Both the position numbers and the translations under genes were made by a program. DNA of 64,000 nt, taken from the NCBI RefSeq assembly GCF_019175385.1, contig NC_083344.1:65410782-65474781 (forward strand), given 5' to 3'. This document shows positions 47,814 to 59,312 of the stretch, piece after piece (positions within the stretch are counted from its first letter, which is position 1; each line of letters begins with the position of its first letter). This stretch comes from Lycium barbarum. Its lineage: Eukaryota; Streptophyta; Magnoliopsida; Solanales; Solanaceae. Below the pieces are notes generated by a model. The model had not been told where the DNA came from and searched no databases. It saw only the letters and a list, made by a program, of their open reading frames with translations.

Positions 47814-48885
47814 AATGATTTATTGACATTCTTCACAGCTCTATTTGGCAATATTCTTATAGGCTGAATATCCACTACACTTTGTTGTTTGCCCTTTTTA
47901 CTCCCTTTCTGTATGGACTTTGGAGAAATATCAGCTTCCTTAGCTACCTGATTAAACACATGCTCTATGGCTTCTTCATCTACCACATCTTTAGAACTGC
48001 TACCTACTTCAAGCTGCTCAGGTAATGCCATATCTGCTAGATTATGGGACACTACATCATGCAGTTCCTTCAAAGGAGAAGGTTTCTTCAGGGATAGAAT
48101 TTGTTGATCTTGAACTTTTTCCACCAGATCCACGCAAATAATCAGGTTCCTCCCTTTAAGGTGGATAGGATCCCACTCCATCATGATTTATAGAAAAATT
48201 CAACTGATCCACCTGTCTGAGCACAATTGGAAGAGGAAATTCTTTCTAAGTATGCTCCTGATTAAAGACTGTGTTACTTAGCTCATGCTCCTGAGCTAAC
48301 TTGTCCACACAATCATTTAATTTCTTCTTCTCTCCATCTTCTACATGTTCTTGGCTATCTGCTACTTTGTCTCCTCCATCAGCTTGAGGATCATCTACAT
48401 TATTAGTCTTTTCTTCAGGACCCTTACAAATAACTATCTCTGTACCTGCACTATCTTCTACTTGTTCTTGGCTATCTGCTACTTTGTCTCCTTCATTAGT
48501 AACTTTCTCTTGAGGATCATATACATTGTTAATCTTTTCTTCAGGACCCTTATAAATAATTATCTCAATACCTGCACTTGCCTTCCCATTCTCATCCTGC
48601 ATTCCAATATGACCGTCTTCCCTAGTTACATTCAAACTTTCATCAGATTTGTCAACATCATCTGCCTCCTTGGTTAAAACTTTGGCTGTCCCTACTGAAT
48701 AAGTAGGAACCAAATCATTTGTGTTGTCATTATCCAAGCCTTTTTCTACATTGTTATTCAATACTTCAAAATTATTTTGAAGTGAAACTCCTTCTAGTTG
48801 CTTGTATTTCCCTGCATGACCATCCTTCTTCCTCTTCTTTCCCATGTTAGTAGCATTTGGATAAGTAACAACTTTAGTCAGGCTT
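47810..48885 (-). pseudogene. ORF1 C-terminal remnant of the LINE
   Basis: A basic start (GKKRKKDG) is followed by a long acidic, low-complexity region rich in Lys, Glu, Asp and Val. Two internal near-repeats of an 'IxxKGPEEKxNNV' type segment (near 48420 and 48540) show a tandem duplication. The second part (48184-47810) is in another frame. No zinc knuckle or RNA-binding domain is visible, so the N-terminus was lost by 5' truncation. The assignment to ORF1 rests on position upstream of the endonuclease. Confidence 0.7.
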
Positions 48886-49063
48886 CAGTTATTTTTCTTT
48901 CTTTGAACGTCTTTTTACTCCATTTCCACGACTTGCTCCCGAAACATGTTAAACATCTGCAACATATCACAAACACATCAAAAAGACCAAGACTTGCTCA
49001 AAAACAAGTAAAACTTATAGCGAAAGAGCATCGAATGTGCCATAATTTCACGGCACATCAACA
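48886..49063 (-). mobile_element. Athila-like 3' LTR, proximal part
   Basis: On the minus strand TGTTGATGTGCCGTGAAATT begins at 49063, preceded by a polypurine tract. It continues across the LINE to 43137. Confidence 0.75.
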
Positions 49064-49075
49064 CCCCCAACTTAA
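49064..49075 (-). promoter_or_regulatory. Polypurine tract of the Athila-like element
   Basis: On the minus strand TTAAGTTGGGGG lies immediately before the LTR start TGTTGATG. The adjoining TTGAGGACAAGCAAAGACT is characteristic of Athila-type 3' ends as I know them. Confidence 0.85.
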
Positions 49076-50555
49076 AGTCTTTGCTTGTCCTCAAGCAAGT
49101 CGTACAAAACAATGACTCAATCTACCACTTAGATATCGCAAAGTAATGATTTCTACATTGGTTTTGACTCTGAACTCCTGGCATGCACGTTTTTCTTCCA
49201 AGGACCACCCATTTTTCTTTTTTAAACCATATACACAACCCAAGAACGCTATGACTAACAATTAAGCTTCAATGCATGACATTACATTATCGAACATATT
49301 ATGATGCACACAAACACTACTTTAAGCGGTCAATTTATTTTGCTCAATTCTCATCCTTATGCCCTCACATAGACCAAAGAATGTCCCAACACACATTTAT
49401 ACAACAAGAATGGGACGAAGACAAAAGAGAAGATAAAAACACTCACACTCACAAAGAAATTCATATCTACACATGAAAATACCATAGGCTTGCCCTTATT
49501 TTCTATGTTTTCATCCTAGGCTCGTTCGGTTGTGATCACATTAAGACTTGTTTTGGCTTATAATGTAGGCTTAGGGATGGGTAGGATACTTTTATGATAT
49601 TAGTGACTCACCCTCCTTGAACACTACAACATCTCTTCACCTTAATTCACCTCTTTTCTTTCCAACCCCTTTATTTTCATTCAAGTTTTCAACTTCGATG
49701 TGGTTTTATTCCTAACCAACTTGCAAATCTCTTTGTGTTACAATTTTCTGATTTTTCCTTTTTTTTTATATACATGCAACTACCACATCGAATCTCCACT
49801 AGCAACTTCCACCACCCCCAACTTATGTTTTTAACATCTACTCCGCATTTAATTCACCCCCAACTTAGGCATTTTTCCTCATCTATCTAGTAGCATCAAG
49901 GAGGGAATGGGTGCGAAGATGGATTACTTGCACAAAGGGTAAGATTTCATAATTGCCTAGCCAAGAAAAAGGTCAAAAGGGTCAAAAAGGGAAGCAACAT
50001 CCTAAACATGCCAGTTTCAACAATCAAACTAACTTTCAGATTTCAAACAAGACCAACCGGCCAAGTTCTAGATTATACATGCATAAATAGAACGAAACTA
50101 ACAACTCACACACATATTGGCATAAGGACAATTATTTTTACACTTGCGACCTCCTAAGTAGTCATTCATCACACATAATACCCAATAATCATAATGTCAT
50201 ATAAAGAACCAATCATGTCAACCAATAACTATTTTAAGTATGCATTCATCAAATTTTCGAGGGGTCTAACATTTCCAACGAACGATAATAACATGCCATC
50301 AGTTACAGAACAATACCAAATAAGTCAAAACTACTCTACTCAACCTAAGCAACATCCTAAACATGCCAGTTTCAACAAAATAAAATCCCCCTCAGGAAAA
50401 GGACTCTGGCAAAGAAAAGCTGAGGGGGTTCCTAAACACATATTTACACTACAACAATATCAAATAGTCTCACCCCTAACTAAAGAATCACGCACTGCCC
50501 TCAGTGCATCAATGTAGGCATAGACAAGACAAGGGTTAGGACTACCTGAGGCACA
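49076..50555 (-). other. Non-coding 3' region of the Athila-like element
   Basis: About 1.5 kb between the env-like stop and the polypurine tract. It holds repeated CCCCCAACTTA blocks (near 49070, 49808 and 49855), i.e. TAAGTTGGGGG on the sense strand, like extra polypurine tracts. The phrase CATCCTAAACATGCCAGTTTCAACAA-type text occurs twice (near 49998 and 50350), showing a local duplication. No protein is supported. Confidence 0.65.
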
Positions 50556-52697
50556 CTATGTGCGATGCTCCTCCTGCTGTGCCCCCGCCGCATCAGTATC
50601 GATGGGTGTTGGATCAATCGTGCTGCTGGGAGGCTCGGTCTGAGTCTGTGGAAGTGGGTCCGCTGTTGGAACAGTCATCCTGGCCTCCTATGGTACCTTA
50701 ATGCTAGGTACCGTGTGCTTAACGGGGGGATCCAAACTGCTCGATGCCCCTGTGTAGTGGAAATCAACCATAGATAGCCATGTGGCATGCCTCAGATGGC
50801 GTTCTTCTAACTTCACTAGGTCGACCCCCTCATCATCTTCCCCTGATCTCGGCCTCTAGCCTTTATCTTGGGCTGAGGGATCTTCCTTTGAAAGTCGCAC
50901 CACTGGCACCAAAGATGCCAAATCAATCGGCATTACTAGTTGAGAGGGATTTTCCAACACTCTCCTCTCCTTTACCTGAAGCACAAAGACGTCGTCCTTC
51001 AGCTGAGTAATATCATTCTTCAATGCTTTCAAGTCTGCTGCTGACGCTACCTTCTCCAACTCAAGTACTCTCCTCTCAATACCATCAATTCTGGAGTGAA
51101 TTTGACGGTGTGATTGGGTGTGGCACTCCTGTAGCGGCTCTATCTCCTTCCGAACTATTCGTGCTATAACCACCTCCAACTCTCCTAATAGGCTAGTGAT
51201 CTGTCAATCGACTCTATCTGCCTTTACATATTAGTCATGGAAGTTTTATCTATTAAATGGAATCATTACACCTCTAGGAAGTGCGGTAGATGTGGAGGTG
51301 ACTCTAGTAGCAGGTGGGGAAGTCGTGGGGACCGGCTCAGTAATAATCTCAGGGGTTGCGGACGAGGTGGGGCCCAGCGATTACTCGGGAACCACTGCGG
51401 GAGCTGGTACTATCGTGGTGGCAGTCTCAAAACCCTCTGGGGTCTCCTTTAATGTCGTGCCCTTATCCTCATTCTGGTCGGTCTGATATCGCACAAATTC
51501 TGGGGCTGCCACACCACCGCGGGTTGCTGCCAACTTATCCTTAACCTCTTTATCTTGGCTCTTTAGCAAACTGTAGATGTGTTTTGCCTCATACTTATGG
51601 TCCCAGTATGGAAACTTCTGGATGTCATGCTTCAGACAAAGGGCCGTAATCAAGCACAGGAAGACCAACCAAAGGCCAGACTGAGTTGCCCGCATTCAAA
51701 GCTCATCGTCTATCAATTTTCCTATATCAATTGCATGTCCGGACATGATGAAAGCCACTAGAATCGCATGGCTTATAGTGAGCTGATTATCTGTCTGAGT
51801 TGGGTGTATACTATGCATCAGGACACTCCACCAGAATTGTGCCTCCACTGAAAGATCTTTCTTTTTTATCGACGCACAAGACTTGGTGTGCCAACCTGGA
51901 ATCTCTCTAGTAATCACCGAGGCCACCCACGGTAATTCTTTCATCAAATCAGTCCTGTTCCGCGCCATTCTATACTCTAACTCATCAGTGTTTGCAGACG
52001 GCTCATAGTTGTCCCCGAAGTAGTATCGATTTATGGCATTGCTGGAGAAGTCAATCTACACACCCCTAATAGTTACCTTCTGGAGGCGTATGACTGTCTT
52101 TGCTTATTGGGCTGGCCAGTACCTGTTGTTTATTTCCGTAGCATAGTTGGCGTAAAACTCTCTCACAATGGAGGATATATATGTGCCAGGTGGTTGGCTA
52201 AGGAAACCCCATCCATGGTGATCAATGATAGCCTGTATGGTGGGGAAATGTTCCAACCCCTCGAAACTGATCTGCCTCTCCTCATAGATGTTCCGGCGGA
52301 AACCCTGTCCTCCGTCCTCTGGCTCCAGCCCTTTATCATATATTTCTTTTGAACCTTGGACTGAGAACCTAATAGCATGTTCAGACCTCTCCTTCATTCA
52401 GTTCTCATTTAGGCGTGCCGCCTCTTCAGCATCAGACTCCTCCGACACATTAGTCGTCTCCTCCCGACTAGACGGATCAGGAGAGCTTGATGAGTGCACC
52501 CCATCACTGCTAGACCCCTCATTAGATGGGGGGTTTGCCAGCGTTTTGGCTGCTCTTTGCGGCCTCGTGTTTGGTGCGATAGGAGCTTGGTCTTCATCAC
52601 TCACACTGTCCTGATCAAGGAGCCTAGTTCTGACTTGGGTCCGACCTCGCCCTCAGCCCTGTCCTGTGGCCTAGGCACGACCCTCTGTGACAGCCAT
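50556..52697 (-). pseudogene. Env-like ORF of the Athila element (plant transposon protein domain)
   Basis: A single frame of 714 codons runs from ATG at 52697-52695 (MAVTEGRA) to a stop at 50558-50556, with several premature stops and no frameshift. Order: a RGRTQVRTR-type basic N-terminus, an acidic Ser-rich linker, the block SFEGLEHFPTIQAIIDHHGW to IVREFYANY (the putative plant transposon protein domain found downstream of Athila pol), then GHAIDIGKLIDDE, and a coiled-coil-like segment (RIDGIERRVLELEKV...). A hydrophobic segment lies near 51690-51640. The stops read as TGG to TGA, CGA to TGA and CAA to TAA. The ORF occupies the env position; whether it is a true envelope is unproven. A TATA box lies about 75 nt upstream. 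Confidence 0.8.
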
Positions 52698-54180
52698 ACC
52701 TGTGGACTACATATTAGTATCTACAATTATGAAAGTGTAGACAAGGATGATAATTTACAAACACAAATATTTTTTTTATATATACGGACCGTGATAAACA
52801 TACGGTGCGCAAAAGAGACCGTAGATAGGTGACAGAATGGCATGCTTGTTCATGGAAATTCTATAGTGGAGTTCGATGGTTCGTATATTTTTTACGGTCC
52901 GTAAAACCCCTCGTAGATTTGGGACAGAAAATTTTAGTAACTGAAGCAACTGTTTTACGACATAAGTTACGGTCCGTAGGTCATGTCGTAAAACAGGAAC
53001 AGAGAGACTCAATGCAACTTTGTATATATACGAAACAGATTTACGGTCCGTAGAATTTCTACGGTCCGTAAATCTGTCCGTATATATACTTTCTCTGTAA
53101 TCAGTTACCCAGACTTCCCTGTGACCCTTATGCATTCAAGACTTATTTTTATACATGGAACCCTATTATTTTGCTTGTATCATGTCGGGGTTACTCAGAC
53201 TTCACCCCAATCTACTCTTTTTCTCATTCAAGCATTTTATCGAATGAGTCCACATGGTTAAACACAGCACAACCAAATCCCCGCCCTATCTAATTTCAAG
53301 AATCTAAACCCCATACAACAAGATTTCACGAAATCACACAAAAAAGGCATTGAGAGACAAATAGGCATTCGTCCCTCCCGCTAATATGCAACTTAAGAGC
53401 AATATGAAGATATGAGAGAATCAACAGACCTTGTAAGGACGCGGATGATCAAATAGACACAGAGAATAAAAAAAATTGCTTCTTGCTTCACTTTCACTTT
53501 GCTGCTAAGGTTATGGGTATGGAAGAGAGATTCCTGGGTATAGGAAGGGTTATGGGTATTTGTAACTGATGATTTGTGGGAGTGAAAAGGGGAGTGAATT
53601 AAGGGATGTGATTTGGTAGTGGAAGGAGTGTGTTTTAGAGTTTTAGTGGAAAGAGGAGAATGGATCGGTAATTTGAATATGAAGCAAAGATTTGCGGTCT
53701 TTTTATTTTTCTCTTTAACCTCACTACCTTTTTAACTTACCTGGCCTTTTTATTTTGTCAATCTATGCCCGTAAAAATTACACGAGGCATAGATCTGTCC
53801 GTAGATCTACAACGGTAAATTGATCTAACGATCCTTGGTTTACGCTTTTATCTACGGTCCATATAAATTACACGGACCATATGTGTTGGCGTAAATCAAG
53901 GACAAAAAGATCTTTTACTTGGCTCATGTTCTACGCTTCCATCTATGGACCGTACAATTTATACGGACCGTAGATTCTGGCGTAGATCATTAACAGAGAA
54001 CCATTTTTTGCTTCTTCAATCTACGCTTCCATCTACGGACCGTACAATTTATACATATCGTCAATCATTTCCAGTTTCTACCCTTTGCATCCTGCACCAA
54101 AATAAACATTAACCTATATGCTTCAAACGATAAAAGAAAATAAACATTACACTTGGGTTGCCTCCCAAGAAGCGCTTGAG
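52698..54180 (-). promoter_or_regulatory. Athila pol-env spacer with two palindrome clusters and TATA boxes
   Basis: Cluster 1 (53765-54060) has repeated TACGGACCGTA separated by CAATTTATA; on the minus strand it is followed by AAAATAAAAAGG (near 53745) and a pyrimidine/CA-rich leader-like stretch. Cluster 2 (52781-53095) has at least six TACGGTCCGTA copies and ends at TATATATAAA (52784-52775), about 75 nt before the env-like ATG. The order of palindromes, TATA and leader copies that of the LTR promoters in this window. No coding sequence is supported in the spacer. Confidence 0.6.
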
Positions 54181-54210
54181 TTAACGTCGTGGCACGAAGG
54201 TGGTATCCAC

Positions 54211-55700
54211 TCACTCCTTATCGACGAACACTAGGTTAGCATTCGTTTTGAGGTGTTTCAACCGATATCGGTCAATAATTCTATCTCCCGAAACCAACCT
54301 ATGATAGTGCTTCACCCTCTGCTCATTCACCTTAAATGTCCGAGTTCCATCTCTTGACTTCAACTCAATCACCCCATGAGGTGAAACACCTAACACCTCA
54401 AACGGACCAGACCACCTTGACTATAGTTTGCCCGGTAGTAACTTCAACTTAGAGTTAAACAGCAAGACAAGATCACTTTTGTAGAATTCTCGCTTCAAAA
54501 TATTCTTGTCATGATATTGCTTCATCCTCTGTTTATACAGTGCTACCCTCTTATATGCCTGGTACCGAAACTCATCCATCTCATTGAGTTAAAACAACCT
54601 GAGCTTGGTCGCCTCTTCCCAATCCATATTATACTTTTTCAAAGCCCACATACCCTTGTGTTCAAGTTCAACTGGCAAGTGACAAGATTTTCCGAACACG
54701 AGTTTGAAGGGTGAAGTCCCAATAGGAGTCTTGAAGGCAGTCTGGTATGCTTATAGAGCATCATCAAGCTTGCGGGCCCAATCAGTCCTGTTTGCATTCA
54801 CCGTTTTGGCTAGAACACTCTTGATCTCCCGATTGGATACTTCCACTTGCCCACTTATTTAAGGATGATAAGGTATTGCCACCCTATGTTTTACGCCATA
54901 TTTCTCCATCAATCTCGCGAAAGCTCTATTGCAAAAGTGGGAACCACCATCACTGATAATAGCCCTCGAGGTACCAAAACGAGTAAATATGTTCTTCTTG
55001 AGGAACCCCATGACACTCTTGGCCTTGTTGTTAGGTAAAGCCACCACTTCTACCCATTTTGACATGTAGTCCACAGCAACCAAGATATATTTCATGCCAC
55101 CTAAATTCACAAAGGGTCCCTTAAAGTCAATCCCCCAGACATCGAACACTTCTACCTCCATCACAAAATTCATAGGCATCTCTTGCCTTCTGCCTATATT
55201 CCTTTGCCTCTAACATTGATCACAAGACCGCACCAATAGATTTGCATCATGAAACATAGTCGGCCAGTAATAACCGTATTCAAGAACCTTAGCTGCAGTC
55301 CGATTACCATTATGATGACCCCAACAGGTGAGTCATGGCACGCCTTTAAAATCACCATCACTACACTTTCGGGAACACAACGCCGAATGATGTTGTCAGC
55401 GCATGTTCGGAACAAATATGGCTCGTCCTAATAGTACTGCCAAGAATCCTGCAAGAACTTCTTCTCTTGGTAAGCTTTGATATCTTCTGGAACTATGCCT
55501 GTCACCAAATAATTAGGAATGTCAGCATACCACGGCGCCACTTCCATCAATACAGCCAACACCCTCTCATCTGGAAACGCATTATCTATATCTAGCTCAT
55601 CAGAAGGTCTCCCAGCTTCTTCAAGCGGAGAGAGATGGCCAGCAACCTAATTTTCAGTGCCCTTGCGGTCCTTCACCTCAAAATCAAACTCTTGCAGCAA
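54211..55700 (-). pseudogene. pol: Integrase region of the Athila pol, broken
   Basis: The zinc-finger part (about 55415-55190) is in the frame of RNase H and contains RTCADNIIRRC and ACHDSPVG. The catalytic core (55179-54859) contains [11 protein letters not shown] (first Asp) and IISDGGSHF (second Asp) in another frame, and the C-terminal part (54396-54211) is in frame with the core. The enzyme would join element DNA to the chromosome. The core and C-terminus are separated by stops (for example near 54858). The copy is not functional. Confidence 0.87.
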
Positions 55701-56294
55701 TAGCACCTATCGGATCAGTCGTGGCTTTGCTTCCTTCTTCGCCATAAGGTACCTTAATGCTGTATAATCAGTGTATACCATGACTTTGGACCCCAAAAAA
55801 TAGGCTTGAAACTTCTCAAAAGCAAAAACTATGGCAAGCAGCTCTTGCTCCGTCACTGTGTAATTAATCTGGGCAGCATTCAGTGTTCTGCTTGCATAAT
55901 AGATCGGGTGCATAATTTTATTGTGCCTCTGGCCAAGCACAACACCTATTACGAAACCACTAGCATCACAGATCAATTCAAAGAGCAAGGACCAATCAGG
56001 AGAAACAATAAGAGGAGCAGTAGTAAGGCGCTCCTTTAATTCATCAAATGCCTTCCGGCACTTGTCATCAAACACAAACTTAGCCTCTTTTTCTAGAAGC
56101 TTCCACATCGGGTTAGCAATCATGGAGAAATCTTTGATGAAGCACCTGTAGAACCTGGCATGTCCCAAGAAACATCGGACACCTTTGACTGAGATAGGTG
56201 GAGGAAGTTTTGCAATCACATCTATTTTCGCTTGATCGACCTCAATTCCCTTTTCAGAGATTTTGTGACCGAGGATGATCCCTTCCTTCACCAT
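55701..56294 (-). pseudogene. pol: Reverse transcriptase end and RNase H of the Athila pol
   Basis: The frame includes LGHKISEKGIEVDQAKI, the RFYRCFIKDFS block closing reverse transcriptase, and the RNase H with LICDASGFVIGVVLG (first Asp), TEQELLAIVFA (Glu) and VYTDYTALRYL (Asp, His replaced by Tyr in TDHxAL). The replacement of that His is one amino-acid change. Compared with typical Athila pol the order and spacing are complete. Confidence 0.9.
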
Positions 56295-57027
56295 AAAGTG
56301 GAACTTCTCCTAATTTAGCACGAGATATTTCTCCTCACATCGTTTTAGCACTTGACCCAGATGGCCAAGATAATGATCTAAGGAATCACCCACAATAGAG
56401 AAGTCATCCATGAACACTTCCAAATAATCCTCTACCATGTCAAAAAAGATCGATATCATGCACCTCTAAAAAGTGGCTAGAGCATTACACAACCAAAAGG
56501 GCATCCGGCTGAACGCAAACGTCTCATAAGGGCAAGTAAACGTCATCTTTTCTTGATCCTTCAACGCCATGTTTATCTGATTGTAGCTCGAATAGCCATC
56601 AAGGAGCAATAATAAGAACGCCCTGCTAGCCTATCAAGAATTTGATCAATAAAGGCATAGGCAAGTGATCCTTGCATGTGGCAGTGTTGAGTTTGCGATA
56701 GTCTATGAAAACTCTCCATCCGATTACAGTTCTCGTCGGAATCAGCTCATTCTTTGCATTGGGCACAACTGTGATGCCGTCCTTCTTAGGAACACATTGG
56801 ACTCGGCTCATCTATTTACTATCAGCAATCGGGTAAACCACTCCAGCATCTAACCATTTGATGATCTCTTTCTTGACTACCTCTTGTATATTCTCGTTCA
56901 ATCTCTTTTGATGCTCTACACTCAGTTTGATATCTTCCTCCAACTGGATTTTATGTTCACAGCTCCCAGATGAAATTCCCCGAATGTCTGCTATGGTCCA
57001 ACCAATAGCGTGCCTATATTCACGCAA
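56295..57027 (-). pseudogene. pol: Reverse transcriptase of the Athila pol, frameshifted
   Basis: The N-terminal part (57027-56626) contains WLDAGVVYPIADS, VQCVPKKDG and ELIPTRTVIGWRVFIDYRKLN, a pattern typical of Athila. The next part, in a different frame or interrupted by stops, contains PFWLCNALATF and the catalytic FMDDFS (56414-56400). The end of the domain is in the frame starting at 56294. At least one frameshift (between 56626 and 56294) and two stops break it. Confidence 0.9.
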
Positions 57028-57458
57028 TGCCTCTAAAAGCTATAAAATCTATTCTTCAGTCAGTAGGGCTGAAACAATCACTGGCAATGTATTGTTTGGA
57101 CGAAAGAACTCATACTTCAGATGTGTTGGGAGCTGCTTAAGCTCTAACTTAGGTGGCTCAATGATCGAAGGCGTTGCTGGAGGAGTTGTTCTATTTTCCA
57201 GATCGAGATTTAGCTTCTTTGGGTGGTAAGAATATGAACCCAACCCAACAAGCGAATTAACTGTCTCCACATAACCTTCCATGTCTTCAGCATCAAAGTT
57301 CACAAGAATACTGGCTAGAGCTTCACCCAAACTTTCTTCTTACATCTCGAATTCCACCGCTTCATCAACAACATCAAACCAATCTATTACCGAAATGCTC
57401 TCGTAAGCACTTGATAACTTCATCCCCTTGCTAGCCTGAAACGTAACTTCTTCATTGT
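57028..57458 (-). pseudogene. pol: Protease-to-RT linker of the Athila pol, cut by element T
   Basis: It carries EVTFQASKGMKL, then an acidic stretch and PPKLELKQLPTHLKYEFF, the conserved junction before reverse transcriptase in Athila. It is in frame with the reverse transcriptase N-terminus, interrupted by stops near 57340 and 57048. At 57459 the reading stops at the LTR of element T; protease and gag of the Athila element must lie right of the window. Confidence 0.85.
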
Positions 57459-57719
57459 TGTCATGACCCAAACCGATGAGTCGTGACGAGTGTCTAACCT
57501 CTAGTGACCAAACACTCCTAAACACGTACCTGAACCATACTGAACATCAAGGGCCCATAAATGGCATAAACTGAACTCATGAAAGGGAAACATCAAAACT
57601 CTGTACAATCTGTATATACACATACATACTGGAGAACAGTGCACGCCAGCTAGGCCGCTACATATACTGTACACAAAAGAATGGGAGCCGACAAGGCTAC
57701 ATCATCTGACTAATACATA

Positions 57720-57975
57720 CAACTGTCTACAGACCTCTACTAGAATGAAAGCTTTAGAAAGGACGGGACAGGTCCCCGTCATACCTATATGCATGTACAT
57801 CCAAAAGGGCTAGCATACCAAAATAAACTATAACTCCAGATCAATGGAGCGCACTGACTACTGCTGGATAGAAGTCCTACTAAGCTGGACCACCTGTCGG
57901 TCTACCTGAACCTGCGGGCATGAACGCAGCCCCCCGAGCAATGGGTTGTTAGTACATATAATGAACTGAGTATGA
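57720..57975 (-). other. Shared LTR terminal module (element T)
   Basis: Hairpin 2 at 57762-57780 has the perfect stem GACGGG/CCCGTC with sense loop GACCTGT. The CTGCGGGCATGA block is at about 57911-57922. Hairpin 1 (57949-57969) is decayed (TTAGTAC/GAACTGA). Confidence 0.65.
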
Positions 57976-58179
57976 AAGGCGTAAGAATAATCATGTACGT
58001 ATAAGAATCATGAATAGAATCTGAACTCATAAGATGAAGTAACTGTCTACATGTATTTGTATGAACTAGTATCTATATGTATCTGCATAAACCTGCATAA
58101 CTGAATATGCCTCTGTGGGCACACAATATGCATGCTCTCAATGATGATCATGCTTATATATATAAATATAGGTCATAGT

Positions 58180-58345
58180 GTTGAGGAACGTTCATCCCGA
58201 TCCATATCCCATATAATAGTAATGCCGAGGAACGTACGGCCCGATCCATATATCATATCATAATAATGCCGAGGAATGTACGACCCGATCCATATATCAT
58301 ATAATAATAATAATTCCGAGGAACGTACGACCCGATGCATATATC
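58180..58345 (-). repeat. 44-47-bp tandem repeat, four units, in LTR T
   Basis: Units begin near 58180, 58224, 58268 and 58315 with KYCGAGGAACGT and include CCCGATCCATAT. This is a family-specific array, placed between U3 and the terminal module like the arrays of families L, M and N. Confidence 0.88.
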
Positions 58346-59312
58346 ATCATCAAGGTGCACCAGCTGATCAGGTGGTAATGCGTATGTAACGCCTACTCAT
58401 TTTTCATACCCCATATACACCTAATACTTGCGTATATAATGCCTTATGGTCATGGGTCAAAATACATATATTTGAATGAATGTCATGCATGAATAACTTT
58501 ATACATAAAGCTGAACCCATGAACAAAAGGAGCGATCATAAACGGGGTACATGAACATCAAGGACTAAAGTACTCCCTATGCTTCTAAGGGTAGAGTAAT
58601 ATGGAAGCTCGCTTACTCGTTTGTTGGTTCATATCATAAGATCATGCCAAAAGAAGGAAATGATAGCCTTAAGATACATTGAAGTATATCCAATCGTCCA
58701 ACTTCTACCCCTCGAACTTGCAAGGCTACAATTATGATAACGTAGGCCTTAATTAGACCATTTGCCTCGCTTACTAATCATTTTAAATACGAATAGAGCT
58801 TGACAAATTATGGGCAACATTTCCCTTATAAACTTAACAACCTTTCAACTTCCCATTTAATCTAACATCAACCACAACAACAATAACATCACTTATATAT
58901 AAATATGTACTCAAATTTATCCCCAATCATCTCTTAAAATAGCCTCAAATCACTACCTTGCCCTTCTTCAACTTACCACTTCCATAAACACCCTCTCTTT
59001 ACTGAAAATCATTCACATACCTTGAGAGGTCTAAGATTCCAAAGATCAACTTCAACTCCAACTTTCTAAGCTTCACAACCTTGAAGAAACCCTAGAAACA
59101 ACCTTCTTCTTCACAAGCACGAGTTTACGGGGCTCGGATCATACCAAATCTCGACTAATATGGTATAAAACGTTGGGAGAGAAAATATTAGGATTTTTCT
59201 CTAACTTGGAATGGAGGAAAATGAGAAATAAGTCATGAACCAAATATTTATACTCAGAATTAAAAAGCTACAGCGGTGCGGTTCGATGAGCAAGTCAACG
59301 ACCCATCGACGT

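Larger units (their letters stand above)
43138..48885 (-). mobile_element. L1-type LINE with RNase H, 5'-truncated
   Basis: The element reads, on the minus strand, ORF1 remnant, endonuclease, reverse transcriptase, zinc-binding C-terminal domain and RNase H. It ends in a short A-tail (T run 43139-43147) preceded by AATAAAG (near 43185). It is inserted in the U3 of the Athila 3' LTR. The frame upstream of 48845 stays open only to about 48885, then meets a stop, and the usual N-terminal RNA-binding part of ORF1 is missing. I found no clear target duplication. Confidence 0.88.

Noticed and set aside
55707..57027. Endogenous pararetrovirus (caulimovirus-like) reverse transcriptase
   Set aside because: An integrase follows in the Ty3/gypsy order and the sequence pattern is that of Athila; no movement protein or coat protein is seen.
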